Part shown: piece by piece, positions 24,662 to 32,485 of the stretch
Layout of the letters: the number at the start of each line of letters is the position of its first letter
Position numbering within the stretch: the stretch's first letter is position 1
Notes under the pieces: model-generated
What the model was told of the DNA's origin: nothing
The model's database searches: none
Seen by the model: the letters and a program-made list of their open reading frames with translations, nothing else
Assembly (NCBI GenBank): GCA_017963125.1
Contig: JAGCUA010000053.1
Coordinates: 1-64,000, forward strand
Direction of reading: 5' to 3'
Length of the DNA stretch: 64,000 nt
DNA from: a bacterium
Lineage (GTDB): Bacteria > UBP6 > UBA1177
Translations under genes and position numbers: made by a program

Positions 24662-25704
24662 TGAACTACGAAACCGATTTTCTGGCTTATCAGCTTCTGA
24701 ACCTTTACAAAGGGAGAAAGATTCTTGATTTTTTCGTTGAGCCGCTTTTCGGCGACGCTTCAGGCAGATCCTACTGCCGTATCCGCTTTGAAAACACTAC
24801 TGTCGTGATGATGAAAGTTGCAAACATCAAGCCCGGCGAATTCGGGCGCGGCGATTCATTCACCGACTTCATAGCGATCCGCGACTTTCTGAGCAGCATC
24901 GGGGTGAACGTTCCCGCAATACTTGCCGTTATTCCCGAACAGAAAGCGATGCTTCTCGAAGATTTAGGTAATTCGACCCTTTTCAGCCTCATCGAAAACG
25001 ACAAGAAGGACAAGTTCAAATACATAAAAGACGCGCTCGATCTTCTGACCGACACGCAGAAAAGACTTTACGACCGCACGAAATTCGACACTCCGGCCGA
25101 TAAAAGAAAGTTTACAACAAAACTTTTTATGGACGAGTTCTACCATTTTTACGAATACATGATCGCAAAAAGGATCTACCACATTCCTTACAAAAATCTG
25201 TGGCCGAAACTTGAAAAATACTGCACGAAAATATCGAAAGAGCTCTACAATCTGCCCTATTTCTTTTCGCACAGGGATTTCCAGTCGAAAAACATTATGG
25301 TAAAAGATGACGTAAAATATCTCATCGATTTTCAGGATGCGCTTATGGCGCCTGCGGTTTACGACCTTGTTTCGCTCCTTCGCGATTCATACGTCACCCT
25401 TTCGGCTGAAGAACTTTCGTCGCTGCTTTCCTATTTCTGGAACACGAACAATGTAATGCATGAAGTTTTCGACAGTTACGACACTTTCGAGCACGCATTC
25501 TACATTCAGACTCTTCAGCGCAAGATGAAAGACGCAGGAAGATTCGTATATCTCAATCAGGTCAAAGGCAAAGAATGGTTCGTGCCTTACATCCTGCCGA
25601 CTCTCGGTTACGTGAAAGATGCACTGATAAAGCTCGAACTCGAAAAGGTTTTAGAGCTTCTCGCACCTTTTATTCCTGAATTTGACAACGGGAGAGCAAA
25701 GTGA
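24661..25704 (+). CDS. APH-family phosphotransferase, AmgK-like
   Basis: The kinase motifs SHRDFQSKNIMV (HRD at 204-206) and YLIDFQDALMAPAVYDLVSL (DFQD at 223-226) match the aminoglycoside phosphotransferase fold and resemble AmgK, the anomeric N-acetylmuramate/N-acetylglucosamine kinase of cell-wall recycling. The overlap with a MurU-like nucleotidyltransferase gene (GTGA) strongly supports that reading. It lies in an operon with a membrane protein upstream. The alternative is a general sugar or choline kinase. Confidence 0.75.
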   Translation: MNYETDFLAYQLLNLYKGRKILDFFVEPLFGDASGRSYCRIRFENTTVVMMKVANIKPGEFGRGDSFTDFIAIRDFLSSIGVNVPAILAVIPEQKAMLLEDLGNSTLFSLIENDKKDKFKYIKDALDLLTDTQKRLYDRTKFDTPADKRKFTTKLFMDEFYHFYEYMIAKRIYHIPYKNLWPKLEKYCTKISKELYNLPYFFSHRDFQSKNIMVKDDVKYLIDFQDALMAPAVYDLVSLLRDSYVTLSAEELSSLLSYFWNTNNVMHEVFDSYDTFEHAFYIQTLQRKMKDAGRFVYLNQVKGKEWFVPYILPTLGYVKDALIKLELEKVLELLAPFIPEFDNGRAK

Positions 25705-26729
25705 AAGCGCTGATTTTAGCAGCAGGTTTCGGAACCAGAATGGCTCCGATCACAGACAGCATTCCGAAACCGCTCATTCCGGTTCTGAACCGTCCGACGA
25801 TCGAATACAACATATACTTCCTGAAGCATTACGGGATAAAAGAGATCTACATAAATCTTCATTCCCACGGTGAAAAGATCGCAAAAGAACTTGGAAACGG
25901 CAGCAAATACGGAGTCCACATCGAATATCTGCCGGAAAAGGAGATCCTCGGCACAGGCGGCGCGATCGCTTCCATGGCTCCTTTCGTCAAAAAAGAGCCT
26001 TTTGTCGTCATAAATTCCGACACGATTTTCAACTTTGACCTCGACAAGATGATCGAAAGCCACAACCACTCCGATTCTTTAGCGACTTTGGGCATACTAC
26101 CGGCATCGCAGAACGATCCGCGCTCAGTTATAAGAGTTGACGGCAACAAGATAGTCAGAATGCTCAACGAATCGATTTACGACACGATACCTGAAGGAAA
26201 CGCCCTTTTCACCGGCATTCATGTCATAAATCCGCAGCTTCTCGAATTTATTCCGAAAGAATGCTTCGTTTCGATCACGAGCTATGTCTACAAGCGCGCA
26301 ATAAAATCGAGAAGGAACCTTAACGCCTTTTACATCCAGGGAAACTGGTGGGACATGGGAACTCCCGACGGATATCTGGACTGCTCGTTCGAACTGCTGC
26401 GCACTCTCCCGCTCAAATTCTTTGACGACACCGATATTTTCGGCGATTACTACCATACAAAATACGAGCATTTAAGCGGCGCTAACGAAGATTTTTTTGT
26501 CGCGCTCGGCAAAAAACTGAATTTCCCGCCGATCAAACAGGAGCCTCCGATAATCATCGGCAACAACTGTGAAATAGAAAAAAACAGCGAGATCATTCTC
26601 GGCCCCAACCTCATAGCAGGTGACGGCGCAGTCCTTACAGCAGACCACGAACTTTCAAACGCCGTATACCTTCCGGGAGCCGACGGAACAAGGGTCATCT
26701 ACGGCAAAAAAGGCAGGATTTACTACTGA
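25701..26729 (+). CDS. Sugar-1-phosphate nucleotidyltransferase, MurU-like
   Basis: The start GTG at 25701 overlaps the stop of the kinase gene. The N-terminal LILAAGFGTRMAPIT, KPLIPVLNRPTIEYNI and VINSDTIFNFDL are signature motifs of NDP-sugar pyrophosphorylases. A C-terminal extension (about 260-342) with EPPIIIGNNCEIEKNSEI looks like a partial left-handed beta-helix, not found in short MurU proteins. Together with the AmgK-like kinase it could make UDP-MurNAc, or another NDP-sugar, from a salvaged sugar. Confidence 0.8.
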   Translation: MKALILAAGFGTRMAPITDSIPKPLIPVLNRPTIEYNIYFLKHYGIKEIYINLHSHGEKIAKELGNGSKYGVHIEYLPEKEILGTGGAIASMAPFVKKEPFVVINSDTIFNFDLDKMIESHNHSDSLATLGILPASQNDPRSVIRVDGNKIVRMLNESIYDTIPEGNALFTGIHVINPQLLEFIPKECFVSITSYVYKRAIKSRRNLNAFYIQGNWWDMGTPDGYLDCSFELLRTLPLKFFDDTDIFGDYYHTKYEHLSGANEDFFVALGKKLNFPPIKQEPPIIIGNNCEIEKNSEIILGPNLIAGDGAVLTADHELSNAVYLPGADGTRVIYGKKGRIYY

Positions 26730-26770
26730 TCCGCGAAAAACCGTTTTTTCGTCCAAAATTCTCAAAAACC

Positions 26771-26798
26771 TTGACTTGATATGCTTTCAGACTAAAAT
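26771..26798 (+). promoter_or_regulatory. Promoter of the small XRE gene
   Basis: TTGACT (26771-26776) and TAAAAT (26793-26798) are 16 bases apart; the leader contains GCGGTTTTTAGGAG. Confidence 0.65.
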
Positions 26799-26821
26799 TT
26801 TGCGGTTTTTAGGAGTATGCT

Positions 26822-27034
26822 ATGGAAAAAGAAACAACAAATAATTTGAAAACAATAAGAGAAAAAAGACTTATAAGCAAGACAGAGCTTGCCCGCGAGG
26901 CGGAAATTTCGCTCGTAACTCTCGACAGAATAGAAAAAGGCTACGACTGCCGTCTTTCAACAAAAAGAAAAATTATCGAGGCTTTAGGCCTTACCTTTGA
27001 CGAAAAAGAAGAAGTTTTTCCTGAAGAAAAATAA
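26822..27034 (+). CDS. Small XRE-type helix-turn-helix protein
   Basis: A 70-aa protein made of one HTH_3 domain: LKTIREKRLISKTELAREAE and LVTLDRIEKGYDCRLS, IIEALGLTFDE. It has a strong promoter and is followed 20 bases later by a lipoprotein gene, so it may control that operon. Its target is unknown. Confidence 0.75.
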   Translation: MEKETTNNLKTIREKRLISKTELAREAEISLVTLDRIEKGYDCRLSTKRKIIEALGLTFDEKEEVFPEEK

Positions 27035-27054
27035 CAGAAACAACGGAGAAAAAA

Positions 27055-27912
27055 ATGAAAAAACTGCAGTTTACAGGTTTGATTTTAACAGTTTTCCTTG
27101 CGTTTTTTACAGTTTCATGCGCCGGATCGAAAGGCGAAGCAGAAAAAACGATAGAATCCTATGTCGAGCTTCTCAAAGCGAAGAATTTTGCGAGAGCATG
27201 GGATATGCTTGATCAGGAATCGCAGGAAGTTGTCGGTCAGAAAAAGTTCATCGAAGACGCTCAGAACATTTCCGGCAACGCGATGTTCCTTAAGAACAAA
27301 CCTATAAAAATCAACGAAGCAGGCGACAAAGCGATCATGGAAACCGAATATACCGGTCAGAAAGTCGCTTTCAACAAGCTTCCTGATGCAAAAATCACCT
27401 ACTACGCAAGCAAAAACAACGGTAAATGGCAGGTAAGACTTCAGGAGAGAATCGATCAGATCCTCGAAGAGCGGAAACGCGACTCCATCGAGATTCCTAT
27501 CGATCCGGAACTTATCGAAACCGCAAAACTTTACAAAGACAAGATCGAAGTCAAAAATCTCCGCAACGGCGAAGTCGGCGACGGTCCCACAGCTCAGTAT
27601 ATGATGGATGCAACAGTCAAAAACAACACCGACAAACCGCTCAGCTATGTCGGCGTTCTCGTAAAATTCATGGATGATGCTGAACAGAAAGTCCTTTTCG
27701 AGAAAACTTTCTTCGTAATCTACACCCGCCAGATCGAAGAGATCTACCCGATCCAGCCCGGTGAAGAAAGAAACATTATCATCCCCGGCTACGATGCAGG
27801 CGACATCGACGGCAACTGGACAGGCAAACTTCAGTGGGAAGTCAACGCAGTCAAAGTCGCGACTCCGGCTGAACTCATCAAAATCGAAGATCTGAAGCTT
27901 CCGAAAAAATAA
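27055..27912 (+). CDS. Lipoprotein with DUF4878/NTF2-like N-terminal part
   Basis: The signal peptide ends in FTVSC. The following EAEKTIESYVELLKAKNFAR, AWDMLDQESQ, then KFIEDAQ recalls DUF4878 or other NTF2-like lipoproteins. The second half (about 175-280) has a beta-rich domain with MDATVKNNTDKPLSYVGVLV, as in secreted domains binding partner proteins. No enzyme motif is seen. It is followed by a 189-aa protein gene with a TAATG overlap. Confidence 0.65.
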   Translation: MKKLQFTGLILTVFLAFFTVSCAGSKGEAEKTIESYVELLKAKNFARAWDMLDQESQEVVGQKKFIEDAQNISGNAMFLKNKPIKINEAGDKAIMETEYTGQKVAFNKLPDAKITYYASKNNGKWQVRLQERIDQILEERKRDSIEIPIDPELIETAKLYKDKIEVKNLRNGEVGDGPTAQYMMDATVKNNTDKPLSYVGVLVKFMDDAEQKVLFEKTFFVIYTRQIEEIYPIQPGEERNIIIPGYDAGDIDGNWTGKLQWEVNAVKVATPAELIKIEDLKLPKK

Positions 27913-28481
27913 TGCATATCGGCGAATTCGTTTCGACACTTATCACAAAAATAGAGAAATTAGACCACGATTTCAATATGTATTTCACGGCTCAGGAGAA
28001 AAAGGCTCCTCTTCAGGCCCTGGAAAACATGAAGCGTGAGGTAAATCTCCTTATGCAAGGAGCGGCCGATTCACAGAATTTAGTTGAAAAAAATCTGGCA
28101 ACGCAGCTTATAAACCGCTTCACGACTTACCGTCAGAAGTGGGAAAGGTGTGTCCGCGACATCGAGGAAGGACGCGCAAAACCGGGCTGCAAATTCTTCG
28201 GCTGTGCCGGAAGCAGCGATCTGAGTGATCTGAAATCGGCGGCGAATTCGATCGAAAGAAAAGATGCCGAGGCATTTGCAATGAGTGCAATGATCGACAA
28301 TACTGCCAATAAATTCATAGAGTTAAGCAAAAAATACACAAATAAATCATACAGTTTCGACGCTGTGACCGAAATGCTGACAAAGAAAATCGGCGATGTC
28401 CGCGAAAAATTCGGAAACAACTTCTCGTTCGATGTCTACTACGAAGACGGCAAAGTCAAAATCAAGCCGGTAAGAAGGTAA
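27912..28481 (+). CDS. Helical protein of unknown function
   Basis: The ATG overlaps the preceding stop, so it is translationally coupled to the lipoprotein gene. The 189-aa product is soluble and mostly helical (LITKIEKLDHDFNMY, LINRFTTYRQKWERCVRDIE), with CKFFGCAGSSD in the middle. No family recognised, no signal peptide. Confidence 0.55.
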   Translation: MHIGEFVSTLITKIEKLDHDFNMYFTAQEKKAPLQALENMKREVNLLMQGAADSQNLVEKNLATQLINRFTTYRQKWERCVRDIEEGRAKPGCKFFGCAGSSDLSDLKSAANSIERKDAEAFAMSAMIDNTANKFIELSKKYTNKSYSFDAVTEMLTKKIGDVREKFGNNFSFDVYYEDGKVKIKPVRR

Positions 28482-28496
28482 TTTCATCTTATCTTA

Positions 28497-28555
28497 GCGT
28501 CATTCTGAGTGTAGCGAAGAATCTAAAAGATCTTTCACCTTCGTTCAAGATGACG
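28497..28555. repeat. GTCATTCTGAG mobile-type repeat, copy 2
   Basis: GCGTCATTCTGAGTGTAGCG, AAGAATCT and a terminal TTCAAGATGACG match copy 1 (11922-11980). A GACGTTTC palindrome follows 31 bases later, the same combination as at copy 1 but in reversed order. Confidence 0.75.
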
Positions 28556-28586
28556 GGAAGATATTTCGCTATGACTCAACATGACA

Positions 28587-28607
28587 GAGACGTTTCTGAA
28601 ACGTCTC
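28587..28607. repeat. GACGTTTC palindrome, intergenic copy
   Basis: GAGACGTTTC and GAAACGTCTC are perfect arms around T. It lies at the meeting point of two convergent genes. Confidence 0.85.
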
Positions 28608-28613
28608 AACGGG

Positions 28614-29351
28614 TTAATTCTTGCTGTACTTGTCAACGTTGAAAAAGCGCTGGACTTTGAATATTTCCGAAGCCATCGCGCCGTCGAATGTACCTGAGAA
28701 GAGAACGTGCTTGTCTGCGAGCATGAGGACTTTCTGAGCCGTTCTTTTTATAGAAAGAAGTTCGTGTGTTACGATGAAATATGTCGTTCCCAGCTGCTCG
28801 TTGAGCTTGATGAAAAGCATATCGAGATCACGTGCCGTGACTGGGTCGAGACCTGCCTGAGGCTCGTCGAAAAAGATGATGTCCGGGTCAAGAACAAGCG
28901 CTCTTGCTAGTGCTCCCCTCTTTTTCATACCGCCTGAAAGTTCCTGAGGAAACTTGTCGCGGTGTTTATAGAGATTGACCATCGCAAGTTTCTCGTCTGC
29001 CATGTCCTGAGCTGTTTTTTTGGAAAAATCGGGATAGTGCATCGTTATCGGAAGCATTATGTTTTCTTCGAGAGTGAGCGAATTGAGAAGCGCCGAGTTC
29101 TGGTATAAGATGCCGATTTTCTTATAGAAATCCGAATTTTCAGGCATCGGGTGAATTATTTCTTCTTCGTGAAAGAAAATTTTTCCGCTTACAGGCGGGT
29201 TCAAGCCGACGATCGCCTTCATCAAAGTCGATTTTCCGCAGCCTGACTCGCCCAAAACAACGAAGCGCTCCCCTTTTTCGATCTGGAACGTTATGTCTTC
29301 GAGAATCGTTCCCGCTCCGTATCCGGCAGTAAGATTCTCAGTTCTGAGCAT
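28614..29351 (-). CDS. ABC transporter ATP-binding protein, MlaF-like
   Basis: The motifs VVLGESGCGKSTLMKAI (Walker A), LSGGMKKRGALARAL (signature) and IIFFDEPQAGLDP (Walker B) are complete. The sequence pattern, with KIGILYQNSALLNSLTLEEN, is that of MlaF/Ttg2A-type ATPases that drive phospholipid or lipid traffic between membranes. I take the ATG at 29351, which overlaps the pckA stop in TAATG; an in-frame ATG 15 bases upstream is also possible. No permease (MlaE) or MlaD gene is next to it, so partners must be encoded elsewhere. Confidence 0.85.
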   Translation of the reverse strand: MLRTENLTAGYGAGTILEDITFQIEKGERFVVLGESGCGKSTLMKAIVGLNPPVSGKIFFHEEEIIHPMPENSDFYKKIGILYQNSALLNSLTLEENIMLPITMHYPDFSKKTAQDMADEKLAMVNLYKHRDKFPQELSGGMKKRGALARALVLDPDIIFFDEPQAGLDPVTARDLDMLFIKLNEQLGTTYFIVTHELLSIKRTAQKVLMLADKHVLFSGTFDGAMASEIFKVQRFFNVDKYSKN

Positions 29352-30997
29352 TATTTCCCGGGGCATTGTTTTCTGACCGCGTCAGAAATGCTGGTGTTGC
29401 TGCCGTAAGCTTTGTCGAACTGTTTTGCAAAGTCTGCCGCAAGTTTCTCAGCTCTCGCTTTGAAAGCCTCTTTGTCGCTCCATGTGTTGATCGGATCGAG
29501 GATCGAGCTTTCTACACCGGGGCAGCTCTTCGGGATCATGACGTGGAAAAGTTTGTCTTCGGTGTATTCCGATTTTTCAAGTTCGCCGCTGATTGCTGCG
29601 GAAACAATCGCTCTCGTGATGTTGATATCCATTCTTTTGCCGGTTCCGTAAGCGCCGCCGCTCCAGCCGGTGTTTACGAGATAAACGTTTACGCCGTGAC
29701 GATCCATTTTCTTGCCAAGCAGTTCACTGTAATCATTGGGATTTCTCGGCATAAACGGTGCACCGAAGAATCTTGAGAAGGTGCTTACCGGCTCAACGAT
29801 TCCCGTTTCCGTTCCTGCAAGTTTGCTTGTGTAGCCCATGAGGAACCAGAGCATAGCCTGCTCTCTCGTGAGTTTTGCGACAGGCGGAAGAACGCCGTTG
29901 GCGTCTGCCGTGAGGAAAATGATCGTCGTCGGATGACCACTGACAGAGGATTCCTTGATGTTGGAGAGGAATCTCAGCGGATAGCTTGCACGCGAGTTAG
30001 CCGTGTATCTTTCGTCGTCGAAATCGATCGTTCCGTCGGGATAGATCATGCAGTTTTCGATCATTGCGCCATGTTCCATGTAGTCTGCTTCGTGGAAAAC
30101 AGCGTTGTAAATTTCGGGTTCTTTCTCTTTTTTGAGGTTGATGAGTTTAGCGTAGCAGCCGTTCTCGAAGTTCGCGATGCCGTTATCGTTCCAGCCGTGC
30201 TCGTCATCACCGATGAGTTTTCTTTCGGGATCTGCCGAAAGCGTCGTTTTGCCTGTACCGCTGAGTCCCAGCATGAGCGCGCTTTTGCCGTCTGCACCTT
30301 CGTTAGCGCTGCAGTGAAGCGGAAGGATGCCGTATTCAGGCAGGTAGTAGTTCATGACGGTGAACATAAGTTTTTTGCAGCTTCCGAGGTATGCCGAGCC
30401 GAAAACGATACCCATAGAATTTTCATAATCCATGACGATCGCCATGTCGCTCGATTTGTTCTCGTTTATCATTCTGATGCGGTTTCTGTATTTTTTCTCG
30501 TCAAGTTTGTCGTACGGAACGACCAGAAGTGTGAATTTTTTATCCCAGAGAAGACTTTTTTCAATGCCTTCGGGAACTGCCCTGAACATATTGTCGGCAA
30601 AAAGCGAAGTGAAAGCTCTGTCGGTTATCGTTCTGATCGGAAGAGCATAGCTTGCATCTGCGCCGATGACTCTGTCTGTGACGAAAAGAGAGTCTTTTTT
30701 GGAAAGAGCGGCAACTGCATCCTCGAAAAGCATATCGAAAGTTTCCTGCGATACCGGAAGGTTGTTCGGGGAAGTCCAGTCGACCGTTTTTTCAGTCTTT
30801 GAATTTTTGACGATAAATGTATCTTTCGGGCTTCTTCCGGTCGATTCAGCCGGCGTCCAGACAGACAAAGCACCTGTTTTAGTAACAAAAACTTTTTCTT
30901 TCGTTACCGATTTGTGAATAAGCATTTCCCTTGACGGGTTGATAAAAACTTTTTTGTGAGCATCAAGAAGCTCTTTCAGACCAGCATTGAAATTCAT
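29351..30997 (-). CDS. pckA: Phosphoenolpyruvate carboxykinase (ATP)
   Basis: The ATG at 30997 follows AAGGAG; 548 aa is slightly above the usual length. GLSGTGKTTLSADPERKLIG is the ATP/oxaloacetate site with the kinase-1a loop, followed by GDDEHGWND and SRASYPLRF. It converts oxaloacetate and ATP to PEP and CO2, or the reverse during fermentation with CO2 fixation. The MlaF-like gene follows directly, with stop-start overlap; a functional link is not evident. Confidence 0.96.
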   Translation of the reverse strand: MNFNAGLKELLDAHKKVFINPSREMLIHKSVTKEKVFVTKTGALSVWTPAESTGRSPKDTFIVKNSKTEKTVDWTSPNNLPVSQETFDMLFEDAVAALSKKDSLFVTDRVIGADASYALPIRTITDRAFTSLFADNMFRAVPEGIEKSLLWDKKFTLLVVPYDKLDEKKYRNRIRMINENKSSDMAIVMDYENSMGIVFGSAYLGSCKKLMFTVMNYYLPEYGILPLHCSANEGADGKSALMLGLSGTGKTTLSADPERKLIGDDEHGWNDNGIANFENGCYAKLINLKKEKEPEIYNAVFHEADYMEHGAMIENCMIYPDGTIDFDDERYTANSRASYPLRFLSNIKESSVSGHPTTIIFLTADANGVLPPVAKLTREQAMLWFLMGYTSKLAGTETGIVEPVSTFSRFFGAPFMPRNPNDYSELLGKKMDRHGVNVYLVNTGWSGGAYGTGKRMDINITRAIVSAAISGELEKSEYTEDKLFHVMIPKSCPGVESSILDPINTWSDKEAFKARAEKLAADFAKQFDKAYGSNTSISDAVRKQCPGK

Positions 30998-31092
30998 TTC
31001 ATAACTCCTTAAAATTATTAACAATAATGGTTTTAGAAATTTTCTTCATCGAAAGAACGGGATTTCCCGCCTCAAATATCGGACAAAACAGA

Positions 31093-31905
31093 CTAATCAA
31101 ATGTATTGTTCGTTCCGGTCCAGATCATGTGGAAATATTCGCCCATCTTTTCGCCGATAAAGCGCATAGCTTCCATATCGTCCGCATCGAAACGGCTGCT
31201 TCCTTTCTTGTTGATAAGCTCGAGAACACCGAAAGTGATGTTGGTTTCCATAGATTTTATCGGAACACAGACGATCGAATTGGTTTCGTAACCGATCTTC
31301 TGGCTTATGTCCTTGAAGAAACGCGGATCTTTCTGAACATCACCGACAGCGATGTAGCAGCTGTGTCTTGCAGCAAAGCCAACAAGTCCCTGACCTACGC
31401 GGACTTTGATGCCGAGAACCGAATCAGCCTTGGGGCCGCGGCACGAAACAAATTCCATGTCGGTCGTGCTGAGGTCTGACCTTGCAAACGAACCGCTTTC
31501 GCAAGGGATATATTTGAGTGCCAGATCAAGGAAAAAATCGATTCCTTTCTGCTGCGGCATTCCCCATGCATCCATAACTTCGGTGAAAAGATCAGCGAGA
31601 AGTTCATCCTTCGGAGTGATTTTGTCTGCGACCCATCCCGATTTTTTCTCTTCGACAAGATCTCTGATATCAGTGGTGTTCGCCGGATCGACTTCCCTGA
31701 GATAAAATTTTCTTCTGGAATCGGTATCCGTGACTACGATAAGACCGTTTTCTTTGACATCGCAAAGAATGTGCTTCATGCAGTCGGCAAGGCCCTTACT
31801 CGTGAGCGCCTCTTTGAGCGCGTCCATGTAATCAACACTTTCAGTAGTAATAACAACACCTTTCGTGCTTCCAGCCATTGGAATAAAGACTTCAAATTTA
31901 GCCAT
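31093..31905 (-). CDS. GAF-domain protein
   Basis: The N-terminal 100 residues have no match I know. A GAF domain fills about residues 115-265: GSFARSDLSTTDMEFVSCRG, VRVGQGLVGFAARH, SIVCVPIKSMETNITFGVLE and LINKKG. GAF domains bind small ligands and relay signals, but no output domain is present, so it may act by protein contact. AAGGAG precedes the ATG. It is divergent from a PilZ-domain gene. Confidence 0.8.
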   Translation of the reverse strand: MAKFEVFIPMAGSTKGVVITTESVDYMDALKEALTSKGLADCMKHILCDVKENGLIVVTDTDSRRKFYLREVDPANTTDIRDLVEEKKSGWVADKITPKDELLADLFTEVMDAWGMPQQKGIDFFLDLALKYIPCESGSFARSDLSTTDMEFVSCRGPKADSVLGIKVRVGQGLVGFAARHSCYIAVGDVQKDPRFFKDISQKIGYETNSIVCVPIKSMETNITFGVLELINKKGSSRFDADDMEAMRFIGEKMGEYFHMIWTGTNNTFD

Positions 31906-32047
31906 AATGTTCTCCTTAAAGAATGACTCCTACAAAAAAACATGGGATTAAATACCAAAAACAGAAAAATTTCAAATATTCTTTAGTGGACTTTAAATTT
32001 TGTTGGTTTATATTTTTCCGATTTTGGATTTTTACGAGGAGAAGGAA

Positions 32048-32476
32048 ATGGAAGACAGGCGAAAAAACAAAGACCGCAGAGACGATCTGCAATTCAAACT
32101 TCCCAACGATGCGAGAGGCAACAAAGACAGAAGGCAGAAGGAGCGCCGCACGAAAGAGCGTATCCCTGTCAAAATGTGGGTCAGGAATATCGAAGGAGAT
32201 GCCGACTATTTCCAGCAGACGGCGAATCTGAGCACAAACGGCATGTACATTCTTTCCCCGAGTCCGTACGAAGTCGGAACAATCATTGACATAGAATTTC
32301 AGGTCCCGGGCACAGACTACATCATAAAATGCGGTGCCGAAATTCTCCGCTGCAACGAGGAAAATCAGGTTTTCGGGCTCAGTGCGAAATTCGCAAATAT
32401 GTCGGATTCCGACAAGAAAATCATCGAAAAAGCTATGGACGAGCTTATAAGCGAATTTTGGTATATAAACGAATAG
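32048..32476 (+). CDS. PilZ-domain protein
   Basis: The ATG at 32048 follows GAGGAGAAGG. The 142-aa protein has a basic start (EDRRKNKDRRDD) and a PilZ domain with RRTKERIPVKM and TANLSTNGMYIL, the RxxxR and (D/N)xSxxG motifs that bind cyclic di-GMP. Ten bases separate it from nadB. Whether it binds c-di-GMP is inferred from the motifs. Confidence 0.8.
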   Translation: MEDRRKNKDRRDDLQFKLPNDARGNKDRRQKERRTKERIPVKMWVRNIEGDADYFQQTANLSTNGMYILSPSPYEVGTIIDIEFQVPGTDYIIKCGAEILRCNEENQVFGLSAKFANMSDSDKKIIEKAMDELISEFWYINE

Positions 32477-32485
32477 GTTTGAGAA

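Noticed and set aside
29933-30802. A 289-codon plus-strand frame opposite pckA
   Set aside because: Antisense shadow of a highly conserved enzyme gene; composition typical of shadows.
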